Below are positions 37,755 to 47,579 of a stretch of 64,000 nt of DNA, piece after piece. Source of the DNA: Planctomycetota bacterium. Lineage in GTDB: Bacteria > Planctomycetota > Planctomycetia > Planctomycetales > Planctomycetaceae. The stretch's first letter is position 1. Every line of letters begins with the position of its first letter. The notes below the pieces were generated by a model that saw nothing but the letters and a program-made list of their open reading frames with translations, did no database searches and was not told the origin of the DNA. The stretch is taken from positions 350,065 through 414,064 of the forward strand of contig JAFEBS010000008.1 in NCBI GenBank assembly GCA_018242525.1. The letters run 5' to 3'. The position numbers and the translations under genes are program-made.

Positions 37755-37857
37755 GCCGCCCGTGGAAAAAGGTGTCTGACCCTTTGGAGGGCAATGGATT
37801 CACCTTGAAAAGACCATGCCCGGAGAGGTTCAGACACCTTTTTCCACGGGCGGCTAG
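37755..37857. repeat. Palindromic MITE-like element, copy 1
   Basis: The element has inverted terminal arms (CCGCCCGTGGAAAAAGGTGT at 37756-37775 and its complement at 37835-37854) around an internal sequence. Its 68-base core (37771-37838) matches the reverse complement of the core at 43036-43103 at 61 of 68 positions. The right end CTAG (37854-37857) contains, on the minus strand, the stop codon of the FliN-like gene. It encodes no protein. Confidence 0.85.
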
Positions 37858-38432
37858 CGGCCGATCACTTCGCAGATCCGGACGCAGAACTTGCCTTCAA
37901 CAACAGTCACTTCCCCGCGGGCGATCAGTTTTCCGTTGGCCAGCAGGTCGATCGGCTCACCCGCCGACTTGTCCAGAGTGACGACCGAGCCTTCACGAAG
38001 GGCCAGCAGGTCTTCAATCATCAATTCGGCACGACCGAATTCCAGTGTCACGTCCAGTTCGATGTCGCCAATGACTGCCAGAGGCAAGCCGGCGGAATTC
38101 TCGTCGGCCGGTTTCGCCGCGGGCAATGGCGAGAATGGGAAAACCTGCGAAACAGGTTCGTCGGCGGATGCGGTCGCATCGCGCGACATCGCTTCTGCCA
38201 GATGATGCTCTGCCTGATGCAGCAAGTCGTCGGCCGAGGTGATGTCGTAAGGCCAGCCGGAATCCGACAATAAATCGTCATCCAGCCCGGTATTTCGCAG
38301 ATGCTGAACATCCCCGGGGCCCAGCGGTTCTCCGGAAACGACGTCAGACCGGCCGGCTTCCAGGTCGCGGGCCGAGCGCAGCAACACCTCAATTTCCTCC
38401 GCCTTCAATGGCTTCCGGAATGGTTCGCTCAC
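37854..38432 (-). CDS. fliN: FliN-like flagellar motor switch protein
   Basis: The protein has about 192 residues. The C-terminal SpoA domain (last 75 residues) is typical of FliN: DVTLEFGRAELMIEDLLALR, GSVVTLDKSAGEPIDLL and NGKLIARGEVTVVEGKFCVR. FliN forms part of the flagellar C-ring. The N terminus has LKAEEIEVLLRSA, like the LSQEEIDALL peptide of FliM/FliY, joined by a variable linker of about 80 residues. I infer a GTG start at 38432 preceded by GGAAAAGAG; no ATG gives a better N terminus. No other flagellar gene is nearby. Its stop codon lies in the end of a palindromic element. Confidence 0.82.
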   Translation of the reverse strand: MSEPFRKPLKAEEIEVLLRSARDLEAGRSDVVSGEPLGPGDVQHLRNTGLDDDLLSDSGWPYDITSADDLLHQAEHHLAEAMSRDATASADEPVSQVFPFSPLPAAKPADENSAGLPLAVIGDIELDVTLEFGRAELMIEDLLALREGSVVTLDKSAGEPIDLLANGKLIARGEVTVVEGKFCVRICEVIGR

Positions 38433-38753
38433 GTGACACGCTCTTTTCCAGGCCCGAATTTCCGCCCGACAGCAGCGGGGTATACGCCAACCGTCCCAAT
38501 TCGTCAATTGGGATTGCGCGGTTTGCCGGTTGGGTGGAGTTTACCGCCGCCAACACCCCCCGTGTTGCGGCCGAGGGATTTGGATTTCCATGGAGCGGCC
38601 CGGCCGCCCATCCGGCGAGGGTTGGCACATGCGTCCAGGATCCCCAACCACCACAACTCGGCGACATGGCATTCCAATTGAATTCCGTGTTTAATTCGGG
38701 TTCCAACTGGTTCTGCATCATCCCGTACTCTCATGCCTCAGGAGACCCTCCCG

Positions 38754-40700
38754 ATGTCTGGCGACATTCAGAGCGTCCTAAATGAAACCCGCAGTTTTCC
38801 TCCGCCGGCTGACTTCACGAAGCTGGCGAATATCAGCAGCGAAGCTCAATATCAGCAGATGTGGAACCAGGCCAAGGATGACCCCGCTGGCTTCTGGGGC
38901 GATCTCGCTCAGCAGAACCTGCACTGGTTCAAGAAGTGGGACCATGTCATTCAGGGTCAAATGCCGGACACCAAGTGGTTTGTCGGTGGCAAGATCAATG
39001 CCAGCTACAACTGCCTGGACCGGCACCTCACAACCTGGCGCAAAAACAAGGCCGCGATCATCTGGGAAGGGGAACCTGGCGACAGTCGCGTTCTGACGTA
39101 CCAGGATCTGCACCGCGAAGTCTGCAAGTTCGCGAATGTGCTGAAGAAGCTGGGTGTCACGACCGGTGATCGGGTGACGCTGTACATGCCGATGATTCCC
39201 GAACTGGCGATCGCGATGCTGGCGTGCGCCCGCATAGGCGCCACGCATTCGATCATTTTCGGCGGCTTCAGTGCCGACGCCGTGGCTGACCGAAACAACG
39301 ATGCCCAGGCCAAGCTGATCGTCACCGCTGACGGGGGCTGGCGCCGCGGCAAGGAAGTCCTGCTGAAGCAGGCGGTGGACGAAAGTCTGGAAAAGTCCCC
39401 TACCGTCCAGCGAGTTGTCGTCGTGCGACGCACCGGAATGCCGGTTCACATGGTCCCCGACCGGGACTACTGGTGGCACGACCTGATGTCCGATGTGGAC
39501 GCTGACTGCGACGCGGTGGAACTGGATGCCGAGCATCCGCTGTTCATCCTGTACACCTCGGGCAGCACCGGAAAGCCCAAGGGGGTGCTGCACACGACCG
39601 GCGGCTACACGCTCGGGACGATGATGACGTCGAAATGGGTGTTCGACCTGAAGGAAGAAGACACCTACTGGTGTACGGCCGACATCGGCTGGGTCACGGG
39701 ACACAGCTACATCGTTTACGGGCCGCTGGCCAACGGTGCGACGACGGTCATGTATGAAGGTGCTCCGAACTGGCCGCACGACGGGCGGTTCTGGGAAATC
39801 ATCGAGAAATACGGCGTCAACATTTTCTACACGGCTCCGACGGCCATTCGGGCGTTTATCAAGTGGGGCGATCAATGGCCGCAGAAATATGACCTGTCGA
39901 GCCTGCGGCTGCTGGGTTCCGTGGGTGAACCGATCAACCCGGAAGCCTGGATGTGGTACCACCGCGTGATCGGCGGCGAACGCTGCCCGATCGTAGATAC
40001 CTGGTGGCAGACCGAAACCGGCGCGATCATGCTGTCACCATTGCCGGGAGTGACCGCCACGAAACCGGGAAGCTGTACCAAGCCTCTGCCAGGCGTGGTA
40101 CCCGACATCGTCAACAAGGATGGCGAGAGCATCCCGGTCAACAGCGGGGGATTGCTGGTCATGCGTCAGCCCTGGCCGTCCATGCTGAGAACACTGTACG
40201 GCGATCATCAGCGGTTCAAGGATACGTACTTCAGTTCGATCCCAGGCTGCTATTTCGCGGGCGACGGCGCCCGGAAGGACGAGGACGGGTATATCTGGGT
40301 CATGGGACGCGTTGACGACGTGCTAAACGTCGCCGGGCATCGCCTGTCGACGATGGAAGTCGAATCGGCATTGGTCGCTCACCCACTTGTCGCCGAAGCC
40401 GCGGTTGTCGGGTTCCCGCATGACATCAAGGGGGAAGGAATCTGCTGCTTCGTCTCCTTGAAGAACGGCGAGGGGAGCGAGCAACTGGAACGGGACTTGA
40501 TTGCTCACGTCCGCAAGCACATCGGTGCCCTGGCGACTCCGGACAAGATCAAGTTCAGTGCGGCTCTGCCGAAGACCCGCAGCGGCAAGATCATGCGACG
40601 CCTGCTGCGCGACATCGCCGCTGGTCGTGAATCCGCCGGGGATACGACGACGCTGGAAGACTACACGGTGCTTGCCAAACTGCGGGAAACGGAAGAGTAG
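38754..40700 (+). CDS. acs: Acetyl-coenzyme A synthetase
   Basis: The protein has 648 residues, the normal length for Acs, which makes acetyl-CoA from acetate, ATP and CoA through an acetyl-adenylate. Motifs include [20 protein letters not shown] near residue 267, the substrate-pocket stretch [13 protein letters not shown], the hinge region [16 protein letters not shown] and the C-terminal [14 protein letters not shown] with the catalytic Lys that is the usual acetylation site. GGAG lies nine bases before the ATG at 38754. The NHL-repeat gene starts 13 bases after its stop. Confidence 0.95.
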   Translation: MSGDIQSVLNETRSFPPPADFTKLANISSEAQYQQMWNQAKDDPAGFWGDLAQQNLHWFKKWDHVIQGQMPDTKWFVGGKINASYNCLDRHLTTWRKNKAAIIWEGEPGDSRVLTYQDLHREVCKFANVLKKLGVTTGDRVTLYMPMIPELAIAMLACARIGATHSIIFGGFSADAVADRNNDAQAKLIVTADGGWRRGKEVLLKQAVDESLEKSPTVQRVVVVRRTGMPVHMVPDRDYWWHDLMSDVDADCDAVELDAEHPLFILYTSGSTGKPKGVLHTTGGYTLGTMMTSKWVFDLKEEDTYWCTADIGWVTGHSYIVYGPLANGATTVMYEGAPNWPHDGRFWEIIEKYGVNIFYTAPTAIRAFIKWGDQWPQKYDLSSLRLLGSVGEPINPEAWMWYHRVIGGERCPIVDTWWQTETGAIMLSPLPGVTATKPGSCTKPLPGVVPDIVNKDGESIPVNSGGLLVMRQPWPSMLRTLYGDHQRFKDTYFSSIPGCYFAGDGARKDEDGYIWVMGRVDDVLNVAGHRLSTMEVESALVAHPLVAEAAVVGFPHDIKGEGICCFVSLKNGEGSEQLERDLIAHVRKHIGALATPDKIKFSAALPKTRSGKIMRRLLRDIAAGRESAGDTTTLEDYTVLAKLRETEE

Positions 40701-40713
40701 CGGAGCGAAGGCC

Positions 40714-41613
40714 ATGCGATTCCCGGGCATCTGCTTTTTCTGGACTCTGCTGATCGCACTGGGGAATGGATGGCTGTTCGCAGCCGACCCCGGGGATTAT
40801 CAGCCGGTGCCGGATTTCCTGCAGTTGCCCGCGGGTTGGACTCTAGGAGCCTGTTCGGCGGTTGGCGCGAGCCCCACAGGAGAGATTTACGTCTTTCATC
40901 GTGGCAAGCATCCGATCCTTTGTTTTGACCGGACCGGAAAATTCCAGCGATCGTGGGGCGACGACCTGATCAAGACAGCGCATGGGTTGCGGGTTGATCG
41001 TGATCACCATGTCTGGGTCACGGACATCGGCAATCATCGCGTCTACAAATTCGATTCGACGGGCAAACTGCTGCTGGCACTGGGGACGGGGAAGGCGGGA
41101 AAAGACCTCGATCAGTTCGACAGACCGACCGATGTCGCATTCGGCCCCGACGGCGAGTTCTTCATCACCGACGGTTACGGCAACAGCCGGGTGATGAAGT
41201 ATTCCGCCGCCGGAAAACTGTTGAAATCCTGGGGTACGCCGGGGAAGGGGGCGGGAGAATTCAACCTGCCACATGCCATCGTCGTCGATCGCCAGAATCG
41301 AGTTCTCGTCGGCGACCGGGAAAACAACCGCATTCAGGTCTTCGACCGGGAAGGTACCTGGCTGGCGACCTGGGACGGGTTCGCTCCCTATGGACTGGCA
41401 TTTCGCGCAGACGGAACCTTGTTTGTCGCCACTGGCCGCGAGCATGATGTTTTGTGCCTGGACAGCATGGGAAAAATCGCCCGCCGCTGGGGCCGGAAGG
41501 GGGTTGCCGCCGGTGAGTTTAATTTCCCGCACATGCTCTGCTTCGATCCCTCCGGAGCGTTATTGGTCGCCGAAGTCGATGGAACCAGACTTCAGAAACT
41601 GATCGCCAGATAG
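40714..41613 (+). CDS. Exported NHL-repeat beta-propeller protein
   Basis: The protein has 299 residues with a signal peptide (FPGICFFWTLLIALGNGWLFA). It contains about five to six NHL repeats, such as HGLRVDRDHHVWVTDIGNHR, RPTDVAFGPDGEFFITDGYG and LPHAIVVDRQNRVLVGDREN, each ending with a phrase like VYKFDSTGKLL. The pattern resembles peptidyl-alpha-hydroxyglycine alpha-amidating lyase-like propellers, but in bacteria such proteins mostly have no known activity. The start at 40714 lies 13 bases after acs, so the two may be co-transcribed; the frame itself is open into acs. Confidence 0.82.
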   Translation: MRFPGICFFWTLLIALGNGWLFAADPGDYQPVPDFLQLPAGWTLGACSAVGASPTGEIYVFHRGKHPILCFDRTGKFQRSWGDDLIKTAHGLRVDRDHHVWVTDIGNHRVYKFDSTGKLLLALGTGKAGKDLDQFDRPTDVAFGPDGEFFITDGYGNSRVMKYSAAGKLLKSWGTPGKGAGEFNLPHAIVVDRQNRVLVGDRENNRIQVFDREGTWLATWDGFAPYGLAFRADGTLFVATGREHDVLCLDSMGKIARRWGRKGVAAGEFNFPHMLCFDPSGALLVAEVDGTRLQKLIAR

Positions 41614-41718
41614 ACCGGTTTCGACCGTCGCCTGTTCTGGTTACACTCTGGAAACGTCTGCCGGGAATGCGGACAGACCCGGTGGCCGGTGCCAATCAGG
41701 TTTTCAAGGAGGAATTGG

Positions 41719-43020
41719 GTGCAGCCAGCAAGCAGAGCTTCGGGAGCCTGGAATTGGTTGGTGGTTGCCACGTGTACTGTGGCCAGCCTTGTTGCAGGCT
41801 ATGTGGTCCTGGTCGAAGCACCTCCGCCGCGGACACTGGTCATTGCCGCCGGCAGCAAGGATGGCGCCTACCATCGGTTCGCTGTACGCTACGCTGAGTT
41901 GCTGAAGCAGGACGGCATCGCGGCGACCGTCCGCGTGACCAAGGGGTCCGTCGAAAACGTGCAACTGCTGCTGGATGAAGACTCGGACGTCTATCTCGCG
42001 TTCGTCCAGAGCGGCATCGCCGATCCAGCCAAGTGTGGAAAGCTGCAGGCGTTGTGCAGCCTGTACCGTGAGCCCCTGTGGATCTTTTATCGAGGCGAAA
42101 AGCAACTCGACCGGATATCGCAATTGAAAGCCAAACGGATTGCCATCGGTCCTGACGGCAGTGGTACACGGGCCATCACGCTGCAACTGCTGCAGGCCAA
42201 TGAGATGAACGAGCAGAATGTGGAACTTCTTCCCTTGTCCGGCGGGGAAGCCGCAGAGGCTCTGGAGAGGGGAGAGATCGAGGCGGCGTTCTTCGTGGCC
42301 AGCATCGAGGCGTTGTATATTCAGCGCCTGATCAAGGATCCTGAGATCCACCTGATGGAACTGACTCAGACCGAAGCCTATTTGCGTCGGTTCCGGTTTC
42401 TTTCGACCGTCACGGTTCACGCGGGATTGCTCGATCTGCAGAACAATCTACCCGCTTCCGACACCGTACTGCTTGCTCCGGCGGCCACGCTGGTGGCCCA
42501 TGAATCGCTTCACCCGGCTTTGATTCCGCTGATCCTGAAGGCGGCATCCAAGGTTCATAGAACCGGCGATCTGCTGACAGACAGCGGTGAGTTTCCGACG
42601 GCAGCCTATACGGACCTGCCGGTCAGCGAAGAGGCCGAACATTACTTTCGTTATGGCCCACCCGTCCTGCAGAGATTCCTGCCGTTCTGGCTGGCATCGC
42701 TGATCGACCGGACGAAACTGATGATCATTCCGCTGCTGGTCCTGCTGATGCCCCTGTTCCGGGTGACACCTCCGTTGGTTCGCTGGCGCCATCGTCGCAA
42801 GATCTACCTGTGGTACGTGACACTGCGGGAGATTGACCAACGGGCGATTCACGGCATGTCCACAGTCGATGCTCAAAAGTCCCTGGATGGGTTGAAGGTG
42901 CTCGAACAGCAGATCGCCGGTGTCGGAGTTCCTCTGAGCTACATGGAAGAATACTACAATCTCCGTCTGCACCTGCACCTGGTCCGCTCGCGCGTCGAAT
43001 TGCTGGCACTTCAACACTAG
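41719..43020 (+). CDS. TAXI-family TRAP transporter solute-binding protein, membrane anchored
   Basis: The protein has 433 residues. A single N-terminal helix (WNWLVVATCTVASLVAGYVV) leads to a TAXI-type binding domain starting TLVIAAGSKDGAYHRFAVRY and including KRIAIGPDGSGTRAITLQLL and EIEAAFFVASIEALYIQRL. A second helix (MIIPLLVLLMPLFRV near 335-350) and a cytoplasmic coiled tail of about 75 residues follow. No TRAP permease gene is adjacent, so it may be a sensor or an orphan binding protein. AAGGAGG (41706-41712) sits six bases before the GTG at 41719, which fixes the start. The TAG stop lies in the end of a palindromic element. Confidence 0.82.
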   Translation: MQPASRASGAWNWLVVATCTVASLVAGYVVLVEAPPPRTLVIAAGSKDGAYHRFAVRYAELLKQDGIAATVRVTKGSVENVQLLLDEDSDVYLAFVQSGIADPAKCGKLQALCSLYREPLWIFYRGEKQLDRISQLKAKRIAIGPDGSGTRAITLQLLQANEMNEQNVELLPLSGGEAAEALERGEIEAAFFVASIEALYIQRLIKDPEIHLMELTQTEAYLRRFRFLSTVTVHAGLLDLQNNLPASDTVLLAPAATLVAHESLHPALIPLILKAASKVHRTGDLLTDSGEFPTAAYTDLPVSEEAEHYFRYGPPVLQRFLPFWLASLIDRTKLMIIPLLVLLMPLFRVTPPLVRWRHRRKIYLWYVTLREIDQRAIHGMSTVDAQKSLDGLKVLEQQIAGVGVPLSYMEEYYNLRLHLHLVRSRVELLALQH

Positions 43021-43122
43021 CAGCCTGTGGCAAAAGGTGTCTGACCCTCTCCGGGCACGCGATTTTCAAGGTGAATTCAGTGCCCTCCAAAGGGTCAGAC
43101 ACCTTTTGCCACAGACTGCTAG
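43017..43122. repeat. Palindromic MITE-like element, copy 2
   Basis: The element runs from CTAG (43017-43020) to CTAG (43119-43122). Its arms (CTAGCAGCCTGTGGCAAAAG and the complement of CTAGCAGTCTGTGGCAAAAG) are near-perfect inverted repeats. The core is the reverse complement of copy 1 at 37771-37838. Its first CTAG contains the stop codon of the TAXI gene. It encodes no protein. Confidence 0.88.
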
Positions 43123-43295
43123 CCCTGCGCGCGAGGGATTGATCGGTGCGTATTCAATTCTCCAATCTCCCGCTTGCTCCTCAGGCGACTGCCAGGTCGT
43201 CGAATGGAACTTCTCAGATGCATCCCGATACCCGGGCGGGTATCATCAATCTGCCGAATCGGTTTGATGCTTTACATCTCAAGGAGTTCCTCACC

Positions 43296-44177
43296 GTGAA
43301 ACTGTCTCGTCGATTGATGATTGCCGCCGTGGGCTGCCTGCTGGTGTCTGGGGTTGCGGCCGCCGCCGACAAGTCCAAAGTTCTGTTTCTAACGCAAAGC
43401 CAGGGCTTCAAGCACGGTTCCGTGAATCGGGACAAGCGAGATCTGGCGGTGGCCGAAGTCGCCATGACGCAATTGGGCCAGAAAACCGGCCTGTTTGACA
43501 TTCACTGCACTCAGGATGCCGCGGCCGACTTTACGAAGGAAAACCTGAAAAACTACGACATTGTCATGTTCTACACGACCGGTGAACTTCCGATTGCCGC
43601 TGCCGATCGTGACTACTTCATGAACGAGTGGCTGAAGCAAAAGGGGCACGGCTGGATTGGGTTCCATTCGGCGGCCGACACGTATCGCACGAACAATCCG
43701 GCCCACAAGTGGTATTGGGATCTGTGTGGCGGGACCTTCAAGGGACATCCGTGGAACGCTGGTGAGCTGGTGACGATCAGCGTTCACGACACCAAGCATC
43801 CTGCCATGAAACCGTTCGGCGACGAGTTTCAGATCAAGGACGAAATCTACTGGTACGACCACTGGGTGCCGGAAAACGTTCACGTTCTGATGAGCCTGAA
43901 CATCGCCAAGTGCCCGACCAAGGGCCAGAAGACCAATGACGGTTTGCACGCCGAGCATGTCCCGGTCTCGTGGTGCCGTACCTGGGGTGACGGCAAGATC
44001 TTCTTCAACAATCTTGGACACAACGAATCGACGTGGACGGACCCGCGATTCCTGGATTCGACCGAAGCCGCCATCCGCTGGATCCGTGGCGAAGTCGCTG
44101 GCGACGCCACTCCGAACCCCGAAGTTTCCAGGCAGCAGCAGGCCAAGGCACTGAAGGACGCCGGGGTCGAAAAGTAA
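43296..44177 (+). CDS. Exported ThuA-domain protein
   Basis: The protein has 293 residues with a signal peptide (MIAAVGCLLVSGVAAA). The ThuA domain, a glutamine-amidotransferase-like fold found in sugar-utilisation settings, begins KVLFLTQSQGFKHGSVNRDK. It includes DIVMFYTTGELPIAAADRDY, GHGWIGFHSAADTYR and late VSWCRTWGDGKIFFNNLGHN. Its activity is not established for planctomycete members, which are often annotated as possible glycosyl hydrolases. A GTG at 43296 with AAGGAG nine bases upstream is the start; there is no nearby ATG that keeps the signal peptide intact. Confidence 0.85.
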   Translation: MKLSRRLMIAAVGCLLVSGVAAAADKSKVLFLTQSQGFKHGSVNRDKRDLAVAEVAMTQLGQKTGLFDIHCTQDAAADFTKENLKNYDIVMFYTTGELPIAAADRDYFMNEWLKQKGHGWIGFHSAADTYRTNNPAHKWYWDLCGGTFKGHPWNAGELVTISVHDTKHPAMKPFGDEFQIKDEIYWYDHWVPENVHVLMSLNIAKCPTKGQKTNDGLHAEHVPVSWCRTWGDGKIFFNNLGHNESTWTDPRFLDSTEAAIRWIRGEVAGDATPNPEVSRQQQAKALKDAGVEK

Positions 44178-44190
44178 TCTCGATTTTTTC

Positions 44191-44218
44191 TCGTTCCCAA
44201 GCTCCCGCTTGGGAACGA
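44191..44218. repeat. GTTCCCAAGC palindromic repeat
   Basis: A perfect 12-base stem (TCGTTCCCAAGC, 44191-44202, with its complement 44207-44218) has a four-base loop TCCC. It lies between convergent genes. A T-run precedes it on the plus strand and none follows, so I treat it as a dispersed palindrome; a degenerate copy is at 27090-27107. Confidence 0.7.
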
Positions 44219-44300
44219 TGAAAACGCGCACCTCCAAAACTCGCACGTCGGACTGGTGTTGCAGAATGCCAGTCCTTTCATCGCTAATTCCTCGGCGCAC

Positions 44301-45230
44301 CTACGAACGGCCAAAAAACTTTGGTGGATGGTCCAGCGAATAAATCGTCGTTTCCACGGCGATCCGGTCGCGAACATACTTGGGGCATTGCAGCAGGCCC
44401 AGCATGGTCTGGCCGTCAAACATGCGGAAGACGCCGGTGGTCTCACTGGACAGCAATGCGTCCGTGGCAACCGGGGCCGGTTGAGTGTTGATCGGCTGCT
44501 GGCTGGCGACCGCCAGTCCCCACGGAGATCCGTAAGTGGGGACATTGGCCTGGATCACGCAGGTGTGCTGGAAGACCGATTCGATCGTCTTGACGGTCCG
44601 CGCCAGCAGACTCAAGAGGGGTGGCGACATCGAACCGGCCTGGTTGATAAAAACGCCGCCCGGTGCCAGGGCCTGCTTGCAGAGTTGAAAGAACTCGCGA
44701 GTGAACAGTTTGTACGCCGGTCCCTCTTCAATGGGATCGGTCAGGTCGGCAATGATCACATCCCAGCCGCTGGAACGGGCAATGATTTCGTAGGCGTCGC
44801 CGATTTCGAGTCGAACGCGGGGATCTTCAAACGCTCCCTGATGAATTTCGGGCAGCCACTCCCGACAGGCGGCGACGGCGTCGCCATCGATGTCGGCGAC
44901 AACCACTTCTTCGACGCAGTTCCACTTCAAGGCTTCGCGCGCCGTCCCGCCATCGGCTCCACCCGCGATCAGGACTCGGCGGGGTTTACCATGCAGGACG
45001 CACGGGACATGAACCAGCGGCTCGTGGTACAGGAATTCGTCGCCGGTGCAGGTCTGCCATTTGCCGTCCAGCACCAATGCGTTGCCATACGCCCCGCTTT
45101 CCACGATGGTCAAATCCTGGAACGGGGTCTGACGATGAGCCAGGATTCTCGCAATACCATGCTGCCAGACATCGTGGGGGGTCAGGTATTCACTGATCCA
45201 CAGATCAGCAGCAAGGGTGGCTCCAGGCAT
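44301..45230 (-). CDS. speE: Polyamine aminopropyltransferase (spermidine synthase)
   Basis: The protein has 309 residues, the typical length for SpeE, which transfers aminopropyl from decarboxylated SAM to putrescine. It has the decarboxylated-SAM site GGADGGTAREALKW near residues 92-105, VVVADIDGDAV and the catalytic Asp in VIIADLTDPIEEGPA near 160-174, which matches the usual DSTDP. YHEPLVHVP fits the gate-keeping loop. It lies downstream of the mini-pseudopilin and GspE genes on the same strand. No speD gene is in the window. Confidence 0.9.
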   Translation of the reverse strand: MPGATLAADLWISEYLTPHDVWQHGIARILAHRQTPFQDLTIVESGAYGNALVLDGKWQTCTGDEFLYHEPLVHVPCVLHGKPRRVLIAGGADGGTAREALKWNCVEEVVVADIDGDAVAACREWLPEIHQGAFEDPRVRLEIGDAYEIIARSSGWDVIIADLTDPIEEGPAYKLFTREFFQLCKQALAPGGVFINQAGSMSPPLLSLLARTVKTIESVFQHTCVIQANVPTYGSPWGLAVASQQPINTQPAPVATDALLSSETTGVFRMFDGQTMLGLLQCPKYVRDRIAVETTIYSLDHPPKFFGRS

Positions 45231-45377
45231 GAATCGATCCGGCAGAAAGATGGACCAGGGGATGCGTACGAATCCGACAGGTTAACGAATGTGTCTTCGG
45301 TGTAGAACACGACACGGTGCTGGTCCACCCGTTTTTCGCGAAGTCGCGTGAACCCGCGAGTCAATCGTCCAGGGTCT

Positions 45378-45641
45378 TCAATACGGAGAAATCAATTCTC
45401 CCGGCAGATCCGGCGACTGTGTCGTCGGCTGTGGCCGCGGGGGCGGGGGCGAACCAGCGGGGAACGCTTGAAACGTGTCGTGGTAGGTGTTCAGGGACAG
45501 TCCCAACCGCTGCAGGTTGGCACGCCTCTGCGAATCCCGGGCCTGTTCGCGCTGTTGCAGGATGGCCGGACCGGCCAGTACCAGGAACACCAGCAGGATC
45601 AGGATCACGGTGACAGTTTCGAGTGGCGAGAGGGCGCGCAT
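45378..45641 (-). CDS. Mini pseudopilin-like protein
   Basis: The protein has 87 residues. The N terminus has a hydrophobic helix (ETVTVILILLVFLVLAGPAI) with Glu at position 8, followed by QQREQARDSQRRANLQRLGL and NTYHDTFQAFPAG, the start of DUF1559-type pseudopilins. The globular domain, usually 200 or more residues, is absent, and the protein ends in a Pro-rich tail. The gene lies 29 bases downstream of the GspE/PilB gene, so it is probably part of that machine or a remnant. Confidence 0.65.
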   Translation of the reverse strand: MRALSPLETVTVILILLVFLVLAGPAILQQREQARDSQRRANLQRLGLSLNTYHDTFQAFPAGSPPPPRPQPTTQSPDLPGELISPY

Positions 45642-45670
45642 GGGACGATTCCCGATCGACGACGTCGAAA

Positions 45671-47353
45671 TCAGCTGAAGTCGCCCTTGGTGATTCTCAG
45701 AACTTCTTCGAGTGTGGTGGTCCCATCGATGACTCGTTGATAACCATTCAGTCGCAACGTCACCATTCCATTCTTCAAGGCATGGTCACGAATCGTGGCC
45801 GAACTGGCGCGGGCAACGCACAGTCGACCAATTTCCGGATCCGTTCGCAATAGTTCAAAGATGGCCCGCCGTCCCGCAAACCCGGTCCCGCGACATTCAC
45901 GACACCCCGCCGGCTTCCAGAAGTTGGTGGGAATGGGACGGGGGAAATCCTCGGGAATCTCGTCGGCATCGGGCGTGTAGGCGACCTTGCAGTGCTTGCA
46001 CAACACCCGCACCAGGCGTTGGGCCAGTACTCCTTCCACGGTGCTGGCGACCAGGTATGGTTCCACACCCATGTCGATCAAACGGGCAAAGGCGCTGGGG
46101 GCGTCGTTCGTGTGCAGCGTGCTGAACACCAGGTGACCCGTCAGAGACGCCTGAATGGCGGCTTCGGCAGTTTCGCCGTCGCGGATTTCCCCGATCAGGA
46201 TCACGTCCGGGTCGTGACGCAGAATACTTCGCAGACCGGCGGCAAACGTCAGACCGACCTTACTGTGTACCTGGATCTGGCTGATTCCCGGGTTCTGGTA
46301 TTCGACAGGATCTTCGACAGTGATGATCTTGATCGACGGATCCTTGATTTCGTTGAGTGCGCTATACAGGGTGGACGTTTTCCCGCTTCCGGTCGGACCA
46401 GTGACCAGAACGATCCCGTGTGGCATGGCGATCAGATCGTGGAATGTTTTTGCCATCCCATCGGGCATGCCGACGTTCTTCAAATTGAACACCATGCGGC
46501 TCTTGTCGAGCAGTCGCAGCACCACCCCTTCCCCGTAGATCATGGGGATGATCGACACGCGAACGTCGATTTCGCGACCCGAGATCTTCAACTTGATGCG
46601 GCCGTCCTGGGGAATCCGCTTTTCCGCGATGTTCAACTTCGACATGATCTTCAAGCGGGTCACGATCGCCGCATAGAAGTGCATGATCGACTCCGGAACG
46701 GGCTGCACCCGCAGCAGACCGTCGACGCGGTAACGGATGATCAGTCCGTTTTCCTGGGGCTCGATGTGAACGTCACTGGCCTGCTGGTCCAGGGCTTCCA
46801 TCAGCAGTTCGTTCACCAGCTTGATCACTGACGCGTTTTCGGCCTGTTGAGCCAGGTCGCCATCGTCGGCCGAAGCATCGCTGATCAGTTCGACGCCGTC
46901 CGCCGAACGCTGAGCGACCAATTCGTTCAGGGTGTCGCCGCCAACCCCCAGATGTTCCTTGATCAGGTCCACCACGTCCAGGCGACGGGCCAGCACGGGG
47001 ACCAGGTGGAATCCGCTGACCGATTCCAGTTCTTCCAGCGCTTCCAAATTGAAGGGGTCCGACGTGGCGACGACGACGCTGCCGTTCTTTCGGGTGATGG
47101 GCAGCAGCGAATGGCGAAAGACGGCCGTCGTGGGAAACTGCATCAGCAGTTCGCGGTCGATCAATTCCTTTTTGACATCGACAAACGGCATCCCCAGTTC
47201 GTCGGCAAACGCTTTCAGAACATCGTCTTCCGAGCAGTAACCCATCTCTACAAGCACACGGTCCAGGCGCCGCCCCGCAGTGTTCGGAAGGGTCGTATCA
47301 ACTTGCTCCCGGGAAACCAGTCCGTATCGGATGAGCGTCTGGGCGATGTCCAT
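45671..47353 (-). CDS. GspE/PilB-type assembly ATPase
   Basis: The protein has 560 residues. An MshEN-like N-terminal region (about 1-150) precedes the secretion ATPase domain, with Walker [15 protein letters not shown] near 315-328, an Asp box, and Walker [16 protein letters not shown] near 381. The zinc-type Cys pairs are LCKHCKV and CRECRGTGF, near 451 and 482. It powers pilus or pseudopilus assembly from the cytoplasmic face. No gspF, gspG or secretin gene is adjacent; a mini-pseudopilin follows. No clear Shine-Dalgarno is seen. Confidence 0.9.
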   Translation of the reverse strand: MDIAQTLIRYGLVSREQVDTTLPNTAGRRLDRVLVEMGYCSEDDVLKAFADELGMPFVDVKKELIDRELLMQFPTTAVFRHSLLPITRKNGSVVVATSDPFNLEALEELESVSGFHLVPVLARRLDVVDLIKEHLGVGGDTLNELVAQRSADGVELISDASADDGDLAQQAENASVIKLVNELLMEALDQQASDVHIEPQENGLIIRYRVDGLLRVQPVPESIMHFYAAIVTRLKIMSKLNIAEKRIPQDGRIKLKISGREIDVRVSIIPMIYGEGVVLRLLDKSRMVFNLKNVGMPDGMAKTFHDLIAMPHGIVLVTGPTGSGKTSTLYSALNEIKDPSIKIITVEDPVEYQNPGISQIQVHSKVGLTFAAGLRSILRHDPDVILIGEIRDGETAEAAIQASLTGHLVFSTLHTNDAPSAFARLIDMGVEPYLVASTVEGVLAQRLVRVLCKHCKVAYTPDADEIPEDFPRPIPTNFWKPAGCRECRGTGFAGRRAIFELLRTDPEIGRLCVARASSATIRDHALKNGMVTLRLNGYQRVIDGTTTLEEVLRITKGDFS

Positions 47354-47579
47354 GGGTGGATTGGTCTTGTCTACGGTGTTTCAGAATGCAACCGAAGCTG
47401 ATCTGGCATTCTCCGCGGAAAGTGAGAGTACAGCAAGGGGGACACCGGGCCTGTGAGTTCGAAACAGTCAACCTGAGGCGTACCTGAACGTACTTGACGG
47501 TCGATCAGGGACAATGTCGCCTGGGTTTCATTGAATGAGGATCCGAAGTCTCACGACTTCAGCTACAAGAATTCTTGAG

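Noticed and set aside
44191..44218. Terminator for speE or the ThuA gene
   Set aside because: The stem is perfect, but no T-run follows on either strand, and a related palindrome occurs elsewhere in the window.
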